Below are positions 1 through 5,599 of a stretch of 5,599 nt of DNA, piece after piece (the first letter of the stretch is position 1; each line of letters starts with the position of its first letter). A model generated the notes under the pieces. The model saw only the letters and a program-made list of their open reading frames with translations, had not been told where the DNA came from and did not search any database. This DNA comes from Flavobacteriaceae bacterium. Lineage in GTDB: Bacteria > Bacteroidota > Bacteroidia > Flavobacteriales > Flavobacteriaceae. The translations under genes and the position numbers were made by a program. The stretch lies in NCBI GenBank assembly GCA_018674025.1, contig JABHBC010000062.1, positions 1 through 5,599 of the forward strand, given 5' to 3'.

Positions 1-824
1 AAACGGAGATGAGAATCTTTTTTTAATTGCGCCAAGGAATTAATTGATTTTTCATCAACTTGAAGTATTCTTGGGTAACCTCCGGTTGTTTGGCAATCTT
101 TCATTAAAATTATCATTTTTCCTGCTGGCGTTAACTGAACTGTGCCAGGCATAACTATAGAAGTTATTATTGGGTCTAAATTATTAAATAATAAATCAGA
201 CAATTGAATAGCCATTCTATTGTAATTATTTGAAATCATAAATTTATTAGATAAAACAAAATCTTTTTGATTAGAATCTAGCATGTCAAATTCAGGGCCT
301 TTGTAAGCTTTAATTTCATTATCAATATTTGATATTTTATGTAAATTAATTTTTGATGATTTAAAAATAATGTCTTCATTAAAATTTAAAACATCATTCT
401 TAGCTAATTTTACGGCTTTTGTTAAGTTTTTGAACATACTTCTGCTTCCAAACACTTTTTCAGTCTTAAATCCACCTAAAATAGCTATATAACTTCTTAA
501 ACCACTTTTTAACACCCCAAAACTTAAAACATCATTAGGTTTAACATAAATCGGGTTATTCATTTTAATAATTTTATTATTTAACAAGGGAGATAAATTA
601 GCACCAGTTATACATATAAAAGTTTCATTAATAAACTCTAAAACAGGACCTACCATTGTAATTTCCAATACAGCTGAATTGATTGAGTTATTTAAAATTT
701 TATTTGCTAAATCAGATGAAAAACTATCCATTGAGCCAGAACATGGAATTCCATAAGATTGTTTACCCTTCCTTCCCAAATCTTGAATAGTAGAATATAA
801 TCCAGGTTTAATAACTTTAATCAT
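1..824 (-). CDS. pxpC: 5-oxoprolinase subunit PxpC (KipA-type, biotin-dependent carboxyltransferase-like domain), 3' end cut by window edge
   Basis: This is the third subunit of the cytoplasmic ATP-dependent 5-oxoprolinase, which converts 5-oxoproline to glutamate together with PxpA and PxpB. The frame is open from an ATG at 824-822 to the left edge, giving 274 codons with no stop. Family motifs appear in the expected order: the N-terminal QDLGRKG near residue 14 with SGSMD shortly after, the YNRMAIQL stretch near 203, MPGTVQLTPAG near 225, and QTTGGYP at 245-251. The visible end, LAQLKKDSHLR, matches the usual final part of the domain, so probably only a short tail is missing. The start overlaps the pxpB stop by 8 nt and is preceded by a strong Shine-Dalgarno. 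Older annotations call such proteins KipA, an antagonist of the B. subtilis kinase inhibitor KipI, or urea/allophanate carboxylase-like. The adjoining pxpAB genes favour the oxoprolinase role. Confidence 0.93.
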   Translation of the reverse strand, partial: MIKVIKPGLYSTIQDLGRKGKQSYGIPCSGSMDSFSSDLANKILNNSINSAVLEITMVGPVLEFINETFICITGANLSPLLNNKIIKMNNPIYVKPNDVLSFGVLKSGLRSYIAILGGFKTEKVFGSRSMFKNLTKAVKLAKNDVLNFNEDIIFKSSKINLHKISNIDNEIKAYKGPEFDMLDSNQKDFVLSNKFMISNNYNRMAIQLSDLLFNNLDPIITSIVMPGTVQLTPAGKMIILMKDCQTTGGYPRILQVDEKSINSLAQLKKDSHLR

Positions 825-1551
825 TCCTCACCTCCGATTCTATTATATAGCTATCTAAATTATTTGAAATATAATTATGTTCTTTAATATCTATAGGGAA
901 AAAAATTATTGAATCTCCAGGACTAGCAAATGAAATTTTATGAAGCTTATCTTTATTTATGAAATCAATAGGTGAGTTTCCAATAATATTCCAACCCCCA
1001 GGGCTATTTGAAGGGTAAACTCCCGTCTGATTCCCTCCAATACCAACAGAACCTTTAATGATATTTAAATCTGGTTGAACTTTTCTCGGAAAATACAACC
1101 TCTTATTCAAATTACTTAAATATAAAAAACCTGGTAAAAAACCTAAAAAACAAACTCTATATGTATTTTTATAATGAAGCTCGATAATTTTATCTTTTTC
1201 TATATTTTTTTTATTACTAATATTTTCTAAATCAGTAGCAAAATAATCATCATAACATACTGGAATTTTCCAAATAATTTTACTCTCATAAATATCATAA
1301 TTTATGTCTGAGTAGAGCGTCTTTAAGCTCTTAATTTCGTTATAGATATTATCTATAGTATTAGTATAAATAACTAATAATGAGCTATATGCATTAATAA
1401 CCTCAACTAAAGCTTTATCACTTAACTTAATTGATTTTTTGAAAGATAACACGTCGAACAAAACAGCATTTTCAATCAAATTTGGCCAAGATATCAAAAT
1501 AGATTTGGAATCAAAACGACGATAACTTAAATTGAATTTAGGCATTATCAT
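817..1551 (-). CDS. pxpB: 5-oxoprolinase subunit PxpB (KipI-type)
   Basis: This is the second subunit of the ATP-dependent 5-oxoprolinase and the partner of PxpC; in many bacteria the two are fused. The 244-residue product is full length for the family. An N-terminal domain occupies about residues 1-90. The cyclophilin-like C-terminal part then carries IPVCYDDYFATDLE (96-109), YRVCFLGFLPGFLYL (131-145), and GSVGIGGNQTGVYP followed by SPGGWNIIG (167-191), all hallmark motifs. There are two possible starts: ATG at 1551 (14-nt overlap with pxpA) or the next in-frame ATG at 1545 (8-nt overlap, the same length as the pxpB/pxpC overlap). Neither has a Shine-Dalgarno, so translation probably couples to pxpA termination. 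B. subtilis KipI was first described as an inhibitor of kinase KinA. Linkage to pxpA and pxpC here supports the metabolic role. Confidence 0.94.
   Translation of the reverse strand: MIMPKFNLSYRRFDSKSILISWPNLIENAVLFDVLSFKKSIKLSDKALVEVINAYSSLLVIYTNTIDNIYNEIKSLKTLYSDINYDIYESKIIWKIPVCYDDYFATDLENISNKKNIEKDKIIELHYKNTYRVCFLGFLPGFLYLSNLNKRLYFPRKVQPDLNIIKGSVGIGGNQTGVYPSNSPGGWNIIGNSPIDFINKDKLHKISFASPGDSIIFFPIDIKEHNYISNNLDSYIIESEVRND
828..835 (-). promoter_or_regulatory. Strong Shine-Dalgarno of pxpC, inside the pxpB 3' end
   Basis: Read on the minus strand, the bases are GGAGGTGA, complementary to the CACCTCC core at the 3' end of 16S rRNA. Six bases separate GGAGG from the pxpC ATG. The site lies within the last codons of pxpB (Ser-Glu-Val-Arg-Asn-Asp). 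It forces TCG, GTG and AGG codons that look out of place in this AT-rich gene. No other gene start in the window has a comparable site. It fixes the pxpC start at 824. Confidence 0.8.
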
Positions 1552-2266
1552 TGAAAAAATAGTTATCGTAAAAATTATTCAAAAGTATATGCGAATTATT
1601 TGTGTCTCCGTGAATACAAAACGTATCCCCCACTATAAAGATAAAATTATTAGAAATAGTTTTAACTTTAGACTTATTCACCACCATTTTATATCTACGT
1701 GACATTTCTAATCCGTTTTCAAGCATGGAATTTGCCTCACCCCTAGAAACCAAGGTGTAATCATCATTATAATTTCTATCTAAAAATACCTCATAATCAA
1801 CCTGAACACCATAATCTTTAGCGATTTTTGATACAACTGATTTATAAGGAGCTAAAATTTTTACATTTTTAAACAACTTAACCACTTGCACAAAAGATTT
1901 AGCAACCTCAACATCATTAAAACATTTATGATATAAAGCTCCATGAGCTTTAATATGATCTAATTTATCCACACCCAAGTTGCTCAAAACCACTGAAAGG
2001 GATGAAATCTGTTTATGCAATGACTCTTTTAAATCATTTAAGCTAATCACCATTTCATTTCTTCCAAAATTGATTTTATCTGGATATGATGGATGTGCAC
2101 CAATATTAACACCATGAGAAATTGCTAATTTGGCTGTTTTGATCATTGTCTCTTCGTTTCCATAATGACCACCACAAGCAATCGAACAAGACTTTAAATA
2201 CGGCATTAAAGCAGATTCATTAACTACTCCCTCACCAACATCTGAATTTATACTTAATCTTTTCAA
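1538..2266 (-). CDS. pxpA: 5-oxoprolinase subunit PxpA (LamB/YcsF family)
   Basis: This is the LamB/YcsF-family subunit of the cytoplasmic 5-oxoprolinase. The protein has 242 residues, close to the family's usual length of about 245-255. Visible motifs are INSDVGEG (6-13), IACGGHYGN (29-37), GAHPSYPD (56-63), the KAHGALYH stretch (106-113), the EVFLDRNY segment (159-166) and CIHGD (217-221). Compared with the usual ACGFHAGD and KPHGALYN, it has Asn for Asp at residue 37 and Ala for Pro at residue 107; I cannot tell whether that is lineage-typical. The start must be non-ATG. No in-frame ATG lies between the upstream in-frame stop (2296-2294) and the conserved N-terminus. TTG at 2266-2264 is the natural choice and overlaps the transporter's stop as TTGA; ATT one codon earlier is the only near alternative. 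No clear Shine-Dalgarno was seen. Confidence 0.95.
   Translation of the reverse strand: MKRLSINSDVGEGVVNESALMPYLKSCSIACGGHYGNEETMIKTAKLAISHGVNIGAHPSYPDKINFGRNEMVISLNDLKESLHKQISSLSVVLSNLGVDKLDHIKAHGALYHKCFNDVEVAKSFVQVVKLFKNVKILAPYKSVVSKIAKDYGVQVDYEVFLDRNYNDDYTLVSRGEANSMLENGLEMSRRYKMVVNKSKVKTISNNFIFIVGDTFCIHGDTNNSHILLNNFYDNYFFNDNA
2263..2266 (-). other. TTGA stop/start overlap, transporter to pxpA
   Basis: The four bases read TTGA on the minus strand. TTG is the probable pxpA start and TGA is the transporter's stop. The arrangement implies termination-reinitiation coupling. It repeats the tilS/transporter junction exactly. Confidence 0.7.
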
Positions 2267-3483
2267 ATTATACCTATTACAGATAAAACACTTTTAATTC
2301 CAATAAACATAGTAAACAAAATAATAATTAATGTTATTAAATTAAGTAAATAACCATTACCGTGATTTTTTAACAAACGATTACTATTGGCTACTATTAA
2401 TAAAAATACAGCAATTACAGGAAGTAAAATACCATTTGCAACCTGTGCAAATTTTATAATTTCAATAGATTTAAAGTCCAAGCTTGAAAACAAAACACCC
2501 ATAAACAACACAACAAACCAAACAAACCTAAATCTTTTTGACCTTACACTTGCTTTCCAACCCATACATCCACAAGTAACATAAGCAGCAGCTAATGGTG
2601 CGGTAACTGAGCTAGTCAAACCAGCAGCAAACAAACCTAGAGAAATAATCAACTTAGAAAAACCACCAAATAAAGGTTCAATTCCTAAAGCTAAATCAGA
2701 TGCACTTTGAATTTTAACATCTCCGATAGCAGAAGCAGTAACCATTACAGACATTGAGATAATACCACCTAGCACAACAGCTAACAAAGTATCTGTTTTT
2801 ACAAATTTTAAGTCTGATATACGACTCCATTTATCACTTACCAATGATGCATGTAAAAAAATATTATATGGAACAACTGTTGTTCCAATTAAACCTATGA
2901 TAATGAACAAACTTCCCTCTGGAAATTTTGGAATAAACAAACCTTTTAATATTAAATAAAAATCAGGTTTAACAATTGTCGCAGAAGTTAAAAACGCCAA
3001 ACTCATTACTAAAACTAATCCAATTAAAACCCTTTCAATTAACCTCCTACTTCCATTAAATAAAATAACAAAAGCCAACAAACCAACTAATATTGAGTAA
3101 AAGTTTATACTAAAATCGGTGTATGAATATGATAGTTGACCAAAAATTGAACTAACTCCTAAAACGCCACCACTAATATTACCTGCTTGATAAGCAGTGT
3201 TACCGACTAATATTGCTGATAAAACTAATGCCACGGCTAAATATTTTAAAATTTTATTATCAAAACTTTCCAATAAGTTAGCTGAAAGGCCTTTTTGAGT
3301 AATCAATCCTATTTTAGCAGCAGTTAGCTGTAGAATAGTAGTAACAAACAATGAAAATAATAAAGCCCACATTAAATCTAAACCATATTCAGCTCCAGCA
3401 ATTGAACACATTGTAATGGTACCTGGACCTATAAAAGCCGCAGCAATAACAGTCCCAGGACCTATGTTTTTCAGAGATATCAA
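2263..3483 (-). CDS. NRAMP-fold transporter of the YcsG type, lacking metal-binding residues; candidate 5-oxoproline importer
   Basis: This is a 406-residue integral inner-membrane protein with about 11 hydrophobic segments (near 8-28, 37-58, 79-103, 127-145, 150-170, 190-212, 232-254, 270-300, 321-335, 343-365 and 378-400). The helix-1 motif that reads DPGN in metal-transporting NRAMP proteins is GPGT here (19-22). The helix-6 motif MPHN is VPYN (204-207). The Asp, Asn and Met that bind Mn/Fe in classical NRAMPs are therefore replaced by Gly, Thr and Val. The rest of each motif fits the family (IGTTVVPYNIFLHAS, and a NTAYQAGNISGG stretch at 95-106). In B. subtilis the NRAMP-like gene ycsG sits in the operon with ycsF (pxpA), kipI and kipA, the same association as here. 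Uptake of 5-oxoproline or a related solute is inferred, not shown. The start is TTG at 3483-3481; an in-frame TAA lies two codons upstream and no ATG is available before Met25, inside the first helix. A plain 'divalent metal transporter' label would be misleading. Confidence 0.85.
   Translation of the reverse strand: MISLKNIGPGTVIAAAFIGPGTITMCSIAGAEYGLDLMWALLFSLFVTTILQLTAAKIGLITQKGLSANLLESFDNKILKYLAVALVLSAILVGNTAYQAGNISGGVLGVSSIFGQLSYSYTDFSINFYSILVGLLAFVILFNGSRRLIERVLIGLVLVMSLAFLTSATIVKPDFYLILKGLFIPKFPEGSLFIIIGLIGTTVVPYNIFLHASLVSDKWSRISDLKFVKTDTLLAVVLGGIISMSVMVTASAIGDVKIQSASDLALGIEPLFGGFSKLIISLGLFAAGLTSSVTAPLAAAYVTCGCMGWKASVRSKRFRFVWFVVLFMGVLFSSLDFKSIEIIKFAQVANGILLPVIAVFLLIVANSNRLLKNHGNGYLLNLITLIIILFTMFIGIKSVLSVIGII
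3480..3483 (-). other. TTGA stop/start overlap, tilS to transporter
   Basis: TTG (3483-3481) is the probable transporter start and TGA (3482-3480) is the tilS stop. The upstream sequence has no Shine-Dalgarno, so expression of the transporter probably depends on ribosomes finishing tilS. Confidence 0.7.
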
Positions 3484-4793
3484 AATTTATTATAGCTAAT
3501 TTTTAATACTTTTTTTGAAGATTCAGTTATTTTATACCTATCATCAATTCTATGATTAATTACCCAAATTATTTCATTGTTGCCATTTATAAGAATAAGA
3601 ACTCTTTTTTTATCAGTCAAAGATATTTTTTCATCTTTCAAAAATTTACTCAAAGATTTTTTACCTTTCATTCCTAATGGAATAAACCACATACCAGAAA
3701 TGTATGAGGTCACTTTGAGAGGATAAATCAAACAACTTTCATCCACAAAAACATTAGATTTATCATTATCACAATCTAAGCTATTAATTGAACTAAAATT
3801 CAAATATCCATTAGGAAGACTTAAAGGTGACAAATCACTAGCAACATAAATGGGGTCAAAAGATAAATCAGAAATTTTTTCTAAAATAAGATAACTTCTA
3901 TCCTTAACCAACCTATGAGTTTTAGATAAAACATACTTACCCGATTGAGAAGTAAGAATATTTTTAATATCAATTAAATTAGTAAATCCATATTTATAAA
4001 AAAACTCATGCAAATAAATGTCTAAATTGTTTAACTCTAAAATTTTATTAATATCATATTTAGTTTGATAACGATCATTAGTTGTAATCAAATCATAAAC
4101 TTCATCAATTTTTTTATTTAAAATTGATTTTGATCCTTGTAAAAAAGATAAAGTATTATTAAAACTTTTCAATAAACTTGGGTTAAGTTTTTTGAAACGA
4201 GGGATTATATTATTTCTTATGTCGTTTCTTAAATAATCATTTGAATCATTACTACTATCCTCCCTCCATGTAATATTATTGTCTTTAGCAAATTTTAAAA
4301 TTTGATCCTTTGAAAAAATTAATAAAGGACGAACTAATTTGTTATTAATGGTAGGTATACCAGAAAGTCCATCTAAACCACAACCCCTTGATAGATTTAT
4401 AAAAAAAGTCTCCAGTTGATCATCCAAATGATGAGCTGTTAGTATATAATCATAATCAAATGAAATAGTTTCAAACCAAGCATATCTAAGTTCTCTAGCT
4501 GCCATTTGTGTGGATAAACTATTGTCTTTCTTATATTTAAGTGTTTTAAAAGTTTTAGAATAATATTTTACATTTAATGACTTGGCAAAATTTTTAGAAA
4601 ACTCAGCATCTAAATCACTTTCATTTCCCCTTAATAAAAAATTACAATGCGCAATTGAGAAATTTAAGTCTAATTTATTGCATAAACTACAGAGCACAAT
4701 ACTGTCAACGCCAGAGGAGGTAGCAATAATAATTTTGCTATTATATAAAAAAGGGAATTCACTCAGTAAATGAGATTTAAAGTCATCTAACAT
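3480..4793 (-). CDS. tilS: tRNA(Ile)-lysidine synthetase TilS
   Basis: TilS uses ATP to attach lysine to C34 of the CAU-anticodon tRNA-Ile, changing its decoding from AUG to AUA. It is cytoplasmic and normally essential. The 437-residue length fits the Bacteroidota type. The N-terminal PP-loop ATPase domain carries SSGVDS (26-31), AARELRYAWF (98-107), HHLDDQLET (121-129), RGCGLDGLSGIP (136-147), RPLL (155-158), WREDSSN (176-182) and RNDIR (189-193). The C-terminal TilS domain shows PLGMKGKKSLSKFLKDEKI (372-390) and a W..NHRIDDRYKIT stretch. The usual PP-loop SGGxDS has Ser in place of the first Gly (codon TCT), while the catalytic surroundings are kept. The ATG at 4793 gives the normal N-terminus (MLDDFKSHLLSEFPFL). 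It is the first gene of the overlapping set with the transporter and pxpABC, a functionally unrelated companion. Confidence 0.96.
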   Translation of the reverse strand: MLDDFKSHLLSEFPFLYNSKIIIATSSGVDSIVLCSLCNKLDLNFSIAHCNFLLRGNESDLDAEFSKNFAKSLNVKYYSKTFKTLKYKKDNSLSTQMAARELRYAWFETISFDYDYILTAHHLDDQLETFFINLSRGCGLDGLSGIPTINNKLVRPLLIFSKDQILKFAKDNNITWREDSSNDSNDYLRNDIRNNIIPRFKKLNPSLLKSFNNTLSFLQGSKSILNKKIDEVYDLITTNDRYQTKYDINKILELNNLDIYLHEFFYKYGFTNLIDIKNILTSQSGKYVLSKTHRLVKDRSYLILEKISDLSFDPIYVASDLSPLSLPNGYLNFSSINSLDCDNDKSNVFVDESCLIYPLKVTSYISGMWFIPLGMKGKKSLSKFLKDEKISLTDKKRVLILINGNNEIIWVINHRIDDRYKITESSKKVLKISYNKF

Positions 4794-4812
4794 TATATCG
4801 TAATATTTATCA

Positions 4813-4820
4813 CAAATATA
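4813..4820 (-). promoter_or_regulatory. Possible Bacteroidota -7 box upstream of tilS
   Basis: The minus strand reads TATATTTG, an exact match to the TAnnTTTG -7 consensus of Bacteroidota housekeeping promoters. It lies 19 nt before the tilS ATG, which would give a leader of only about 12-14 nt. No TTG/TTTG -33 element is visible about 19 bp further upstream, and the gap is very AT-rich, so chance is a real possibility. The 51-bp gap (4794-4844) holds no convincing lpd terminator, so read-through from lpd could also supply this transcript. Confidence 0.35.
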
Positions 4821-4844
4821 ATAAAGATCTATTCATATAGTTAT

Positions 4845-5599
4845 TTAAATATGAAGAGCTCTATTTTCAGTTGCAGCTAAGGCCGCTTCTTTAATCGCCT
4901 CTGAATAAGTGGGGTGAGCATGTGATATTCTAGCAATATCTTCGGCTGATGCTCTATACTCCATTGCAATAACTGCCTCAGAAATCAAATCCGCGCATCT
5001 TGCACCAATCATGTGTACACCAATAATTTCGTCAGTATTTTTATCAGCTAAAATCTTTACAAAACCATCTAAATCAGAACTTGCTCTACTTCTACCTAAT
5101 GCTCTCATTGGGAATTGCCCTACCTTGTACTCAATATTGTTTTTCTTTAAATAATCTTCTGTTTTTCCAACAGAAGCAACTTCTGGCCATGTGTAGACTA
5201 CACCTGGAATTAGATTATAATCAATATGAGGTTTTTGTCCCGAAATGATTTCTGCAACCATAACCCCCTCTTCTTCAGCTTTATGTGCTAACATAGCTCC
5301 TTTTACCACATCACCAATAGCATAAATATTAGAATGCGAAGTCTGCAAGTGATCATTAACTTGAATTTGACCTTTATCATTTGTTTTTAAACCAACACTC
5401 TCTAGATTTAACCCATCTGTATATGCAGATCTTCCAATACTAAGTAAACAGTAATCACCATTAAATTCAATAAGTTTGCCGTTTTTATCTTCAGCCATTA
5501 CTATAACATTATCATCAACCCTTTCAACAGATGTAACTTTATGAGAAGTATGTATTTTTAACTTCTGTTTCTTAAAAACCTTTGTTAATTCTTTAGACA
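4845..5599 (-). CDS. lpd: Dihydrolipoyl dehydrogenase (E3), C-terminal part; 5' end outside window
   Basis: Lpd is the FAD-dependent E3 component of the 2-oxoacid dehydrogenase complexes. It reoxidises dihydrolipoamide with NAD+. About 251 C-terminal codons are visible, roughly half of a usual 465-470-residue protein. The frame stays open to the right edge, beginning ...SKELTKVFKKQ, so the Met at 5498 is internal and not a start. Visible parts are the end of the NAD domain, an FAD-binding YAIGDVVKGAMLAHKAEEEG stretch, the dimer-interface domain with VVYTWPEVASVGKTE and GQFPMRALGRSRA, and HAHPTYSE near the end, containing the catalytic His and Glu. The redox-active disulfide is outside the window. 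It ends in RALHI, a typical ending. Codons look less AT-biased than in the pxp genes, as expected for a conserved, well-expressed protein. It precedes tilS by 51 bp in the same direction. Confidence 0.97.
   Translation of the reverse strand, partial: SKELTKVFKKQKLKIHTSHKVTSVERVDDNVIVMAEDKNGKLIEFNGDYCLLSIGRSAYTDGLNLESVGLKTNDKGQIQVNDHLQTSHSNIYAIGDVVKGAMLAHKAEEEGVMVAEIISGQKPHIDYNLIPGVVYTWPEVASVGKTEDYLKKNNIEYKVGQFPMRALGRSRASSDLDGFVKILADKNTDEIIGVHMIGARCADLISEAVIAMEYRASAEDIARISHAHPTYSEAIKEAALAATENRALHI

Noticed and set aside
817..1551. Annotation as KipI, a sporulation kinase inhibitor
   Set aside because: No sporulation or KinA-type gene is present and the organism looks like a flavobacterium; the complete pxpABC set indicates 5-oxoprolinase.
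2387..2584. Plus-strand open frame of 65 codons
   Set aside because: It is antisense to the transporter's conserved membrane-spanning region, has low-complexity composition, no recognisable motif and no ribosome binding site.
2263..3483. Annotation as a Mn2+/Fe2+ transporter MntH
   Set aside because: The metal-coordinating residues of helices 1 and 6 are replaced, and the neighbours concern 5-oxoproline, not metals.
4582..4773. Plus-strand open frame of 63 codons
   Set aside because: It lies antisense to the N-terminal PP-loop part of tilS and shows no protein motif; it is a shadow frame.
4830..4841. Possible hairpin CTATTCATATAG as an lpd terminator
   Set aside because: The stem is only 4 bp of mostly A-T pairs and is not followed by a U-run in the transcribed direction; too weak to call.
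5496..5498. ATG as the start of a short lpd gene
   Set aside because: The same frame continues upstream to the window edge with sequence typical of Lpd, so this Met is internal and the gene is cut by the edge rather than truncated.

Overview
The window comes from an AT-rich chromosome that is most likely a member of the Bacteroidota, probably class Flavobacteriia. Three observations support this. The lpd and tilS products read like flavobacterial proteins. Five of the six starts lack a Shine-Dalgarno sequence. A TAnnTTTG-type -7 box lies in the only intergenic gap. This is an inference from sequence style; no search was run.

All six genes lie on the minus strand, so transcription runs from right to left. 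In that order they are: the 3' part of lpd (dihydrolipoyl dehydrogenase, cut by the right edge), a 51-bp gap, tilS (tRNA-Ile lysidine synthetase), an NRAMP-fold transporter resembling B. subtilis YcsG, then pxpA, pxpB and pxpC (the three subunits of prokaryotic ATP-dependent 5-oxoprolinase). pxpC is cut by the left edge a little before its expected end. Coding density is extreme. From tilS to pxpC every gene overlaps the next, by 4, 4, 8-14 and 8 nt. Those five genes are therefore probably one translationally coupled transcript. No RNA gene, mobile element, CRISPR array or sizeable repeat was seen.

The functional core is a 5-oxoproline (pyroglutamate) salvage cassette. PxpABC hydrolyses 5-oxoproline, an unavoidable damage product of glutamine and glutamate, back to glutamate at the cost of ATP. 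The adjoining transporter has the NRAMP fold but has lost the residues that bind transition metals in true NRAMPs: DPGN reads GPGT in helix 1, and MPHN reads VPYN in helix 6. It is better regarded as a candidate importer of 5-oxoproline or a related organic solute than as a manganese or iron transporter. This is the most interesting point in the window. Smaller points are two identical TTGA stop/start junctions, a near-perfect Shine-Dalgarno before pxpC only, and a substituted PP-loop in TilS.
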